A program made the position numbers and the translations under genes. Below the pieces are notes generated by a model, which was not told the DNA's origin, ran no database searches, and was given only the letters and a program-made list of their open reading frames with translations. 64,000 nucleotides of DNA from Panopea generosa (Eukaryota; Mollusca; Bivalvia; Adapedonta; Hiatellidae). The DNA lies in the NCBI GenBank assembly GCA_029582155.1, contig CM055898.1, positions 34,650,955 to 34,714,954 on the forward strand, given 5' to 3'. The first letter of the stretch is position 1. The number at the start of each line of letters is the position of its first letter. Shown here in pieces: positions 23,480 through 34,555 of this stretch.

Positions 23480-25600
23480 GCAGTACAGAAGAGCCTAGTT
23501 AAAAAAAGCACCATCACCCAAGACCATTCTTACTCTCTCCCTCACGTATAATCTTGCATTACACTAGGTGTCTGGTTAAAAAACACCATTACACAAGACC
23601 ATTCTCATTCTCTCCCTCACGTATAATCTTGCATTACACTAGGTGTCTGGTTAAAAAACACCATTACACAAGACCATTCTCACTCTCTCACTCACGTATA
23701 AGCTTGCAGAACACAAGAGCCTGGTTAAAAAAAACACCATAAAACAAGACCATTCTCACTCACTCCCTCACGTATAAGCTTGCAGTACAGAAGAGCCTAG
23801 TTAAAAAAAACACCATCACCCAAGACCATTCTTACTCTCTCCCTCACGTATAATCTTGCATTACACAAGGTGTCTGGTTAAAAAACACCATTACACAAGA
23901 CCATTCTCACTCTCTCCCTCACGTATAAGCTTGCAGTACAGAAGAGCCTAGTTAAAAAAAACACCATCACCCAAGACCATTCTTACTCTCTCCCTCACGT
24001 ATAATCTTGCATTACACTAGGTGTCTGGTTAAAAAACACCATTACACAAGACCATTCTCATTCTCTCCCTCACGTATAATCTTGCATTACACTAGGTGTC
24101 TGGTTAAAAAACACCATTACACAAGACCATTCTCACTCTCTCCCTCACGTATAAGCTTGCAGAACACAAGAGCCTGGTTAAAAAAAACACCATAAAACAA
24201 GACCATTCTCACTCACTCCCTCACGTATAATCTTGCATTACACAAGGTGTCTGGTTAAAAAACACCATTACACAAGACCATTCTCACACTCTCCCTCACG
24301 TATAAGCTTGCAGAACACAAGAGCTTGGTTAAAAAAAAGCACAATCACACAAGACCATTCTCACTCTCTCCCTCACATATAAGCTTGCAGAACACAAGGT
24401 GTCTGGTTAAAAAAACACCACCGCACAAGACCATTCTCACTTTTACCCTCACGTATAATCTTGCAGATCACAAGAGCCTGGTTAAAAAAACACCATTACA
24501 CAAGACCATTCTCACTCTCTCCCTCACGTATAAGCTTGCAGTACAGAAGAGCCTAGTTAAAAAAAGCACCATCACCCAAGACCATTCTTACTCTCTCCCT
24601 CACGTATAATCTTGCATTACACTAGGTGTCTGGTTAAAAAACACCATTACACAAGACCATTCTCATTCTCTCCCTCACGTATAATCTTGCATTACACTAG
24701 GTGTCTGGTTAAAAAACACCATTACACAAGACCATTCTCACTCTCTCACTCACGTATAAGCTTGCAGAACACAAGAGCCTGGTTAAAAAAAACACCATAA
24801 AACAAGACCATTCTCACTCACTCCCTCACGTATAAGCTTGCAGTACAGAAGAGCCTAGTTAAAAAAAACACCATCACCCAAGACCATTCTTACTCTCTCC
24901 CTCACGTATAATCTTGCATTACACAAGGTGTCTGGTTAAAAAACACCATTACACAAGACCATTCTCACTCTCTCCCTCACGTATAAGCTTGCAGTACAGA
25001 AGAGCCTAGTTAAAAAAAACACCATCACCCAAGACCATTCTTACTCTCTCCCTCACGTATAATCTTGCATTACACTAGGTGTCTGGTTAAAAAACACCAT
25101 TACACAAGACCATTCTCATTCTCTCCCTCACGTATAATCTTGCATTACACTAGGTGTCTGGTTAAAAAACACCATTACACAAGACCATTCTCACTCTCTC
25201 CCTCACGTATAAGCTTGCAGAACACAAGAGCCTGGTTAAAAAAAACACCATAAAACAAGACCATTCTCACTCACTCCCTCACGTATAATCTTGCATTACA
25301 CAAGGTGTCTGGTTAAAAAACACCATTACACAAGACCATTCTCACACTCTCCCTCACGTATAAGCTTGCAGAACACAAGAGCTTGGTTAAAAAAAAGCAC
25401 AATCACACAAGACCATTCTCACTCTCTCCCTCACATATAAGCTTGCAGAACACAAGGTGTCTGGTTAAAAAAACACCACCGCACAAGACCATTCTCACTT
25501 TTACCCTCACGTATAATCTTGCAGATCACAAGAGCCTGGTTAAAAAAACACCATTACACAAGACCATTCTCACTCTCTCCCTCACATATAAGCTTGCAGA
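23480..25600. repeat. 1,058-bp (14-monomer) tandem higher-order repeat
   Basis: Sequence around 23.48-24.54 kb is repeated at about 24.54-25.60 kb with an offset of 1,058 bp. Matching landmarks are 23554/24612, 24007/25065 and 24325/25383. The order of monomer variants is the same in both copies, indicating a recent tandem duplication of 14 monomers. Confidence 0.88.
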
Positions 25601-27589
25601 ACACAAGGTGTCTGGTTAAAAAAACACTATCCAACAAGACAATTCTCACTCTATCCCTCACGTATAAGCTTGCTGAACACAAGGTGTCTGGTTAATAAAA
25701 CACCATCCCACAAGACCATTCTCACTCTCTCCCTCACGGATAAGCTTGCAGAACACAAACTGTCTTGTTAAAAAAAACACCATCACACAAGACCATTCTC
25801 ACTCTCTCCCTCACGTATAAGCTTACAGAACACAAGATGTCTGGTTTAAAAAAAATCATCGAACAAGACCATTCTCAATCTGTTCCTCATGGACAAGCTT
25901 GCAAATAACAAGGCGTCTGGTTAAAAAAAACACCATCATACAAGACAATTCTCACTCTCTCCCTCACGGATAAGCTTGCAGAACACATGGTGTCTGGTTA
26001 AAAAAAACACCATTCTGTAAGACCATTCTCATTCTCTCCCACACGTATAAGTTTGCAGAACACAAGAGCCTGGTTAAAAAAAACACCATCACACAAGACC
26101 ATTCTCACTTCCTCCCTCACGTACAAGCTTGCAGAACACAAGGTGTCTGGTTAAAAAAAACACCATCATACAAGACCATTCTCACTCTCTCCCTCACGGA
26201 TAAGCTTGCATTACACTAGGTGTCTGGTTAAAAAAACACAATCATACAAGACCATTCTCACTCCCTCCCTCACGTATAAGCTTGCATTACACTAGGTGTC
26301 TGGTTAAAAAAACACCATCATACAAGACCATTCTCACTTTCTCCCTCACGTATAATCTTGCATTACACTAGGTGTCTGGTTAAAAAAACACCATCATACA
26401 AGACCATTCTCACTTCCTCCCTCACGTATAATCTTGCATTACACAAGGTGTCTGGTTAAAAAACACCATTACACAAGACCATTCTCACTCTCTCCCTCAC
26501 GTATAAGCTTGCATTACAGAAGAGCCTAGTTAAAAAAAACACCATCACCCAAGACCATTCTTACTCTCTCCCTCACGTATAATCTTGCATTACACAAGGT
26601 GTCTGGTTAAAAACACCATTACACAAGACCATTCTCACTCTCTCCCTCACGTATAAGCTTGCAGTACAGAAGAGCCTAGTTAAAAAAAACACCATCACCC
26701 AAGACCATTCTTACTCTCTCCCTCACGTATAATCTTGCATTACACAAGGTGTCTGGTTAAAAAACACCATTACACAAGACCATTCTCACTCTCTCCCTCA
26801 CGTATAAGCTTGCAGTACAGAAGAGCCTAGTTAAAAAAAACACCATCACCCAAGACCATTCTTACTCTCTCCCTCACGTATAATCTTGCATTACACAAGG
26901 TGTCTGGTTAAAAAACACCATTACACAAGACCATTCTCACTCTCTCCCTCACGTATAAGCTTGCAGTACAGAAGAGCCTAGTTAAAAAAAACACCATCAC
27001 CCAAGACCATTCTTACTCTCTCCCTCACGTATAATCTTGCATTACACTAGGTGTCTGGTTAAAAAACACCATTACACAAGACCATTCTCATTCTCTCCCT
27101 CACGTATAATCTTGCATTACACTAGGTGTCTGGTTAAAAAACACCATTACACAAGACCATTCTCACTCTCTCCCTCACGTATAAGCTTGCAGAACACAAG
27201 GTGTCTGGTTAAAAAAACACCATCACACAAGACCATTCTCACTCCCTCCCTCACGTATAAGCTTGCAGAACACAAGGTGTCTGGTTAAAAATAACACCAT
27301 TACACAAGACCATTCTCACTTTCTCCCTCACGTATAAGCTTGCAGAACACAAGAGCTTGGTTTAAAAAAAGTACCATCACACAAGACCATTCTCACTTTC
27401 TCCCTCACGTATAAGCTTGCAGAACACAAGGTGTCTGGTTTAAAAAACACCACCACACAAGACCATTCTCACTTTATCCCTCACGTATAAGCTTGCCGAT
27501 CACAAGAGCCTGGTTAAAAAAAACACCATTACACAAGATCATTCTCACTTTTACCCTCACGTATAAGCTTGCAGAACACAAGGTGTCTG

Positions 27590-28045
27590 GTTAATAAAAC
27601 ACAGTCCCACAAGACCATTCTCACTCTCTCCCTCACGGATAAACTTGCAGAACACAAGGTGTCTGGTTAAAAAACACCACCCAACAAGATCATTCTCACT
27701 CTATCCCTCACGGATAAGCTTGCAGAACACAAGGTGCCTGGTTAAAAAACATAATCCAACAAGACCATTCTCACTCTCTCCCTTACGTATAAGCCTACAG
27801 AACACAAGGTATCTGGTTAATAAAACACAGTCCCACAAGACCATTCTCACTCTCTCCCTCACGGATAAACTTGCAGAACACAAGGTGTCTGGTTAAAAAA
27901 CACCACCCAACAAGATCATTCTCACTCTATCCCTCACGGATAAGCTTGCAGAACACAAGGTGCCTGGTTAAAAAACACCATCACACAAGACCATTCTCAC
28001 TCTCTCCCTTACGTATAAGCCTACAGAACACAAGGTGCATTGTTA
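27590..28045. repeat. 226-bp (three-monomer) higher-order repeat
   Basis: The units beginning near 27645 recur at 27871, an offset of 226 bp. Both have CACCACCCAACAAGATC, CTCACGGATAAACTTGCAG and CCTTACGTATAAGCCTACAG variants. Confidence 0.8.
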
Positions 28046-29339
28046 AAAAAACACCACCCAACAAGACCATTCTCACTCTATCCCTCACGTATAATCTTGA
28101 AGTACATAAGGTGCCTGGCTAAAAAAAGTCCATCCCACAAGATCATTCTCTCTCTCTCCCTCACGTATAAACTTGCAGAACACAAGGTGCCTGGTTAAAA
28201 AAACACAATCCCACAAGACCATTCTCACTCTATCCCTCACGTATAAGCTTGCAGAACACAAGAGCCTTGTTAAAAATACCACTATCCTACAAGACCATTC
28301 TCACTCTATCCCTCACGTATAATCTTGCAGTACATAAGGTACCTGGTTAAAAAATGTCCATCCCACAAGACCATTCTCACTGTCTCCCTTACGTATAATC
28401 TTGCAGAACACAAGGTTCCAAGACAATTCTCACTCTATCCCTCACGTATGAGCTTGCACAAGGTGCCTGGTTAAAAAAACACCAACCCATAAGACCATTC
28501 TCACTCTATCCCTCACGTATAATCTTGCAGAACACAAGGTGCCTGGTTAAAAAAACACCATTCCACAAGACCATTCTCACTCTATCCATCACGTATAAAC
28601 TTGCATTACACAATGTGCCTGGTTAAAAAAAAACACCCTCCCACAATACCATTATCACTCTATCCCTCACGTATAAGCTTGCAGGACATAATGTGCCTCG
28701 TTTAAGAAAACACCCTCCCACAAGACCATTCTCACTCTATCCCTCACGTATAAGCTTGCAGAACACAAGGTGCCTGGTTAAAAATACACCATCCCACAAG
28801 ACCATTCTCACTCTATCCCTCACGTATAATCTTGCAGAACACAAGGTGCCTGGTTAAAAAAACACCATCCCACAAGACCATTCTCACTCTATCCCTAACG
28901 TATAAGCTTGCAGTGCATAAGGTACCGAGTTGTAAAATAACACCATCCCAATAGACCCTTCTCACTCTATCCCTAACGTATCAGTTTTCAGTACAAAAAA
29001 TGCCGAGTGAAACCCCACCATTTCAAAAGCTTTTCTCACTCGATACCCGTCGTATAAGATTTCAGTACAGAAGATACCGGGTTAGAAAAAACTCATCCCA
29101 ATAGACCTTTCTCACTATATCCCCCTCGTATCAGCTTGCAGTACAGAATGTGTCGGGTTAGAGAAATGCCAACCCACTAGACCCGTCTCACTCTATCCCC
29201 CTTGTACCAGCTTGCAGTACAGAATGTGCCGGGTTAGAGAAATGCCACCCCACTAGACCAGTCTCACTCTATCACTTTCGTTAAATCTTGCAGTACATAA
29301 TATGCCGGGATTAAATCCTACCAGCCAACCAGGCCTCTT

Positions 29340-30975
29340 GTTTAATATGCATGTGTGTTTATTGTTTTAATAAAGACGTTTAAAAGCCGTAATATCTTGC
29401 AGTATAGAATTACAATATTTTCTTTCCGAAAAAAAAACTCAAATGCAGCATTTTCCTTTTTTAAGATAGCAATATTTAAGGCGATGGTGGAGATTATTTT
29501 CTTGATAACAACGTTTAAAAGTCATAAACTGCATTGGAATAAAGATAAATCATATTTTATACGCATTAGAATGCAGGGTTCGGTGTTTTAAAGTCATTAT
29601 GTATCTATTTCAATGTTCCGTGTCTCGCCAGCGGGACACTCCCTCCCTTACACCAAAACCACCCTTATGCTACAAAATATAATAAAAGAATCCAATATAT
29701 ACAGTTTCAGGATAAGAACGCAAATCGTACGATACTCAAAAATAACTTATTCCAGTGCATATACGTACTCGTACTCGCAAAGTCGCAAATATATCCGGAC
29801 TGTTAAACATTGTAAACGATCGGATAGCATACTATTTCTATTATTACGTTGATTTTGCGGCACGCTGGGTTGGCAATGTATGAATGATATGTTTAAGTTA
29901 TCTAGTGTTAGTCTCCCACTTATTTTTTTATTGATATATTTTGAGAATTTTAGGAGGAAAAAAGGGCAGAATGATACGTAAGTCATTTTTGTTTTTATAA
30001 TGTAATGAATAATTAAATCAAATTTAATTCTAATTTTAAAGTAGCATTGACATGAATGACCTTTTAAAATGTACTAATTTATTTAGAATTAATATTTTAT
30101 AGATTGCCAACAAAAACTATTGTTTTATTTGCATTTTTTAATCTTTTTGGTAGAACCAGTTACTAGCATAATTAATCTGAATGAAATCTTGCCATATACG
30201 TTACGCCGATTGTATATATCTAGTACTTGCACAAAGGTGCAGAGTTAAAGCAGCAGTTCCTAAATTCATAAAACTTTTGACATTTGTACACCTCGTCGAT
30301 TATCCTAATCGAGTCAAATTCCAAAGAATGACGGAATTGGCCGAGTTTGTATGATTGAACTGAAACTCAGACTTAAACTCAAAATTGCTGATTTTTAAAT
30401 TAACTATTTAATAGTTATTATAATGTAGTTAAAACACTTTCTTTTAGATATTTGTGATAATGTGACATTGAAATTGACATTGTACAAAACTAATGCTGTT
30501 GATTTCTTGTAAAATTGTTTTTAATGAAAATTACAAAATTTCAGATTTTGAGTAAAGGTTTGATGAAATAAAGACAGGTAAACTATAAGAGATGGGTAAA
30601 CAAACACTTACAAACTACTGTTAGTACCTTAAAATCACAATAGCTCAGGAAAGGTGCCAATATTTAATTTTACAACACTCAATATATGGTATAGTTAGGG
30701 AATTGAACCTGCGGTAAACGCCGGTCCAGAAAATTACCTTTTTAGAAGATCTCAGAGTAAGTATAATGTATAAGTATACCCTAAGGTTGTTGCATATTTG
30801 AAGCCAAGTTGGAAGTTGACCCGTTACCAGTATTATGTCACCGGTATGGTATGAAGTAGAATGTCACGTCCAATGTCAATCAGCATTTGAATATAATAAT
30901 AATACACGTAATTAATACGTCTTAACGAGAAAACGTATATAAACATATTCATGAACAACCTGGAATGAAATTCTT
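29340..30975. other. AT-rich DNA flanking the satellite
   Basis: Mostly unique-looking. A short piece at about 29392-29415 (AATATCTTGCAGTATAGAAT) resembles part of a satellite monomer and may be an orphan. Frames at 29355-29591, 29613-29852 and 29747-29986 overlap on both strands and have no recognisable domain. Confidence 0.45.
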
Positions 30976-31062
30976 AACGCGCACGAACGACGCACGCATG
31001 AACGCACACACACACGAAATTACGCATGCTCGAAAGCGCGCACGCACGCAGGCGCACAAATA
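30976..31062. repeat. Degenerate GCAC/CACA microsatellite
   Basis: CG- and CA-rich short repeat (CGCACGAACG, CACACACACACG, GCGCGCACGCACGCAGGCGC) standing out from the AT-rich background just 5' of the LINE copy. Confidence 0.8.
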
Positions 31063-31104
31063 CACATATAAACATTCTTATATATGCGTATATGTATATC
31101 AATT

Positions 31105-34100
31105 TAAGATTTAAGTTTTGATAACTACAAATAGATTGGCCATAATAGAGCTGAAATTCATTCGAATGATTTTGTAACAAATAAATATGGTGACTATTTG
31201 CTTGATTTTCTAATTGATTGTAACTTATGTATTCTAAATGGTCGAATTGGAAACAATGATTTCCTACACGTTTCTCACCTTGGGAAATCATTGTATTTCA
31301 CCATATGAACAGTTATCTAATTGTACAGATTTGTCCATTCACACAGTATCTGATGTAATAACGATTTTAATTTATTGGGTTACAATTAATTTCCTGATCA
31401 TTCTATTTTAACTTGTGATATTGACTTTTTAACTGCTATTGATAATGATAATGATATCCAAAATATACCAAAACGTTACCATGTCAGTAATATGCCAGCG
31501 ACTTTTTTAAACTGTGAAAGTTCTTTTGTTGAGATTATTAACACTCTTGAGAAAATATAATACACTTTAGAAACTGAATCGGATATAAAAAATGCTTTTT
31601 TTGCTTTTGTAGAATTAATTGATAATGAATTGTCTCTGAAATTGAAAGAGAAGAGCAATATTAGTAAAACATATCATAAGTCGATGCATAAATCTTACTG
31701 GAATTTAGAATTACAAACACTTCGGCAGGTTATCTGCAAACATGAAAAAATATGGTTAAAATGTAAATCCTCAGACAAACATCTAAAGAAAGCTTTCAAA
31801 CAACGTTACTGTGATGTAAGAATAGATTTTGATAGACTTCATAGAAAATATAAAATAAAAATCAACTCAATGAGCAAAAAAATGAATGATAAGCTACTTA
31901 ATAATAGTAATCCTTAAGAGTTTTTTTAAAAAAAGATTGGAGAGATTAGAATTGTAAACGACAGAAAAATGAAAATTCCGCTTGAAGTATATGATCAAAA
32001 TGGTGATATTATAAATGACAGAAATAAAGTTTTAGTAAAAGGAAAAGTGATTATGAAAGTGTTTTTAACGCATATGATGAAAACAATTTTGATTATGATC
32101 ATCTTAATTTTGTACACAATATAAATGCAGATACATCAAACCCTTTGTTTTCTAAACCAGACTGTTCTATTCTTAACCAGCAAATAACTAGAGATGAAAT
32201 AAGGTTATCTATTTACAAAATAAAAATGGGAAAATCTGTTGGTATTGATAATATTCCGGCTGAGGTATTACGTAATGAGTTCTGTATTGATATGCTTCAT
32301 AAAATTATTATTTATTCATTTAATAAAGGTGTAATCCCTGGTGATTGGTTACGTGGAATAATAAATCCTATTCCTAAAGGAAATAATGACCAACGTGATC
32401 ATTTAAGTTTTAGACCTATAACTTTAATATCTATACCTTGCAAGGTGTATGCTAATATTTTAAACATGAGGTTTACAAAATGGCTTGAGATGAATGATAT
32501 ACTTTGTGATGAGCAGAATGGGTTAAGAAAACAGAGGAATTGTCAGGATCATATCTATACGCTATATACTATTTTAAATAACTTAAAGCTTGATCGCAAA
32601 GACACATTCAAGTGCTTTGTGGATGCTAAAATAGCATTTGATACGGTAAATAGAGAATGTCTTTGGTTTAAATTAATGAAAGTTGGTATTCATGGTCAAA
32701 TATTAAGTGCCATTCAATATCTTTATCATTCAGTGTCATGTACTGTAAAAATTAATGAAAATTTCACGGAATGGTTTAATGTTAAGCAAGGCGTTAAACA
32801 AGGCTGTGTGTTGTCTCCGACGCTTTTTTCTTTATATATAAACGATTTATCAAATGACATTTAAAACTTAAACTGCGGGGTTGAAGTAAACGATTTAGAT
32901 ATAGCAATGCTTTTGTATGCAGATAACCTCGTACTTATTTTTGAAAGCACCCACGGATTGCAAAACATGCTAGATACATTAAACAATTGGTGTATTAAAT
33001 GGCGAATCTCTCTAAACGAAACTTAAACCAAAATACTTCATTTTAGGAGAAAGTCAACAACCATATCAAATTTCATTTTTAAATGTGGAAATAAGATAAT
33101 AGATTATAGCTCTGAATATAAATACTTAGGGTTTTGGTTTAATGCTAATTTGGATATGAAAAAATGTGTTAATGAAATTGCTAAAGCTGCCAGTAGAGCT
33201 CTTGGTGCAGTATATATGAAGTTTTTAAATTCTGGGGGCGTGTCTTTTGACGTATATAAAAAAATATTTGAATCTGTTGTAGAACCAGTTTTAATATATT
33301 GTGCTGGGATATGGGGTTAGACTATATGTAGTGAAATTGAAGCCGTACTTAATAAAGCCTGTAGGCTATTTCTCGGAGTTAGTTAACATGCTGCTTATGT
33401 TGCTACCAAGAGGGACATGAGCTGGTTTTCAGCTGAAATAAAACAAAAACTGGAAGTTGTTAGATTATGGTGCCGACTGAGAAACATGCCCACTAATAGA
33501 AACATGCACTATGTTCATAATCACTCCTGTAATACAAATAAATCTTGGGGAAAATGTGTAACAAGACTGTTTAAACGCTCTTGACTTAAATGACTGTATT
33601 TTGTCGATAAACCCTGTAAAACTGTATATTTAAAGCGAGCAAAAATTAAAATTGCAAGATATAGATAAAACAAAATGGTTAGATACTTTGATGAGAAATG
33701 GTTATGAAAATAATGGAAATAAACTCAGAACATATCGGTTGTAAAAGACTAATTTTAAAACAGAAACTTATGTTAAATTAAATATGAGCAGAGACCAAAT
33801 TTAGAAGTTGCAATCTCCCATTAGCTATTGAAACTAGGCGATACACTAGACCTAAAACTCCTGTTAATGACAGTATTTGCAAATACTGTGACACTCATAC
33901 AACTGAACATGAAATACATTTTTGATAGATTGTAAGTTTTACTCAGATTTACGTTACGAATTATTTCGCAAAGCTTTATATGAAAATCAAAACTTCAATG
34001 TTCACTCTTCTTGTGATAAACTAATTATATTAATGAACAGTGATGCAATACAATTTTGTCTTGCAAACACCTTACTTAGCATATTCAAAAGAAGGAAACA

Positions 34101-34555
34101 TGCTACAAAGAGTCAATATATTTTAGTCATCAACAGTATTTGTAAAGTGAGCATTATCAATATTGTATTATAATTTTTAAGGAATTTTATTCTTAATGTA
34201 ACAATATATATATATACTATATTTTTGAAAATTATAGAAAAAAAACATAGTGCAGCCAGTGTTAATCAGTTCATTACGATTAACATTAGCTGAGCTAATT
34301 TTAATTCTTGCTTCTTATTTATAAAGCTAATATTTGATTGAAATTAATACTTTCTGTGATATTCTTATTTTTTAGTAATAATATATTGTGTATGTTGATT
34401 TTTTTATAGTAACATGAAGTTATAGTAATGTTTCAGCGTCTCGTAGGTCGAAATAAACGGCCGGATATAGAAGTTTTAATGTACATATACTTGAACTTAC
34501 TGTGATGTAACTTTTATATGTGACACTCTAATAAACTATTAAAGTCTAAAGTCTA
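31105..34555 (+). mobile_element. 5'-truncated non-LTR retrotransposon (LINE), plus strand
   Basis: The copy starts within the endonuclease domain and runs through reverse transcriptase, a C-terminal Cys/His knuckle and a 3' UTR. The 3' end is placed after AATAAACTATTAAAGTCTAA and a partial repeat of AAGTCTA at about 34530-34552. LINEs of the CR1/Jockey/L2-like groups often end in short tandem tails rather than poly-A. The left boundary (about 31105) is approximate. No target-site duplication could be picked out. The clade is not resolved. Confidence 0.75.
31140..34172 (+). pseudogene. LINE ORF2 pseudogene: endonuclease (partial), RT, Cys/His knuckle
   Basis: The endonuclease tail reads YLLDFLIDCNLCILNGRIGN and ends at the PDHS signature (DH codons 31396-31401, equivalent to the family's catalytic SDH). 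RT fingers read KMGKSVGIDNIPAEVL and GIINPIPKG, then SFRPITLISIPCK. Motif A is FVDAKIAFDTVN (Asp codon 32622-32624). The next block is GVKQGCVLSPTLFSLYINDL. Motif C reads YADN (32916-32927) instead of YADD, so the second catalytic Asp is lost. Downstream are YKYLGFWFNANLD, VVEPVLIYCAGIWG, and a knuckle with Cys codons at 33878 and 33887 (CKYCDTHTTEHEIHF). Defects: stop at 31915-31917, a frameshift near 32040, stops at 32862 and near 33025, 33318 and 33384, and a 1-nt loss near 33921 before the final piece (33922-34173). An RT of this class would copy its own RNA at a nicked target; this copy cannot. Confidence 0.85.

Larger units (their letters stand above)
21400..27190. repeat. 3,934-bp duplicated block inside the 76-bp array
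   Basis: Sequence from about 21.40-23.25 kb recurs at about 25.33-27.19 kb with an offset of 3,934 bp (for example 21449 with 25383, 21987 with 25921, 23102 with 27037). The copies share rare variants such as ACCACCGCACAAGACC, TTTTACCCTCACG and CCATTCTGTAAGACC. They differ by only scattered substitutions, for example TTTGG versus TCTGG near 22030/25996. Confidence 0.88.
16627..29339. repeat. ~76-bp satellite array, roughly 165 monomers
   Basis: One continuous head-to-tail array. A typical monomer reads AAGCTTGCAGAACACAAGGT, then GTCTGGTT, an A run of 5-12, ACACCATCACACAAGACC, ATTCTCACTCTCTCCCTCAC and GTAT. Monomer length is 75-78 bp because of the A-run. Many units carry a HindIII-type AAGCTT; a large subset has AATCTT instead. 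Regional subfamilies are visible: degenerate units at 16627-17000; GCAGAACACAAGGTGTC units to about 21.4 kb; GCATTACAC and GCAGTACAGAAGAGCCTAG units at 22.2-27.2 kb; CTCTATCCCTCAC units with GGTGCCTGG at 28.1-28.9 kb; strongly diverged units (CCCCCTCGTATC..., GCCGGGTTAGAGAAATGCC) at 28.92-29.34 kb. Short frames on both strands repeat LVKKTPSHKTILTLSLTYK-like peptides and are by-products of the repeat. No coding role is supported. Confidence 0.96.

Noticed and set aside
18243-28282. Dozens of 60-119-codon frames reading KKTPSHKTILTLSLTYK or VRERVRMVL peptides on both strands
   Set aside because: They arise from the 75-78 bp satellite unit whenever its length keeps a frame open. They occur on both strands and break wherever the A run changes length.
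16627-29339. CRISPR-like appearance of regular repeats with variable parts
   Set aside because: The whole 76-bp unit is conserved, so there are no unique spacers. No cas-like genes are nearby and the context is eukaryotic.
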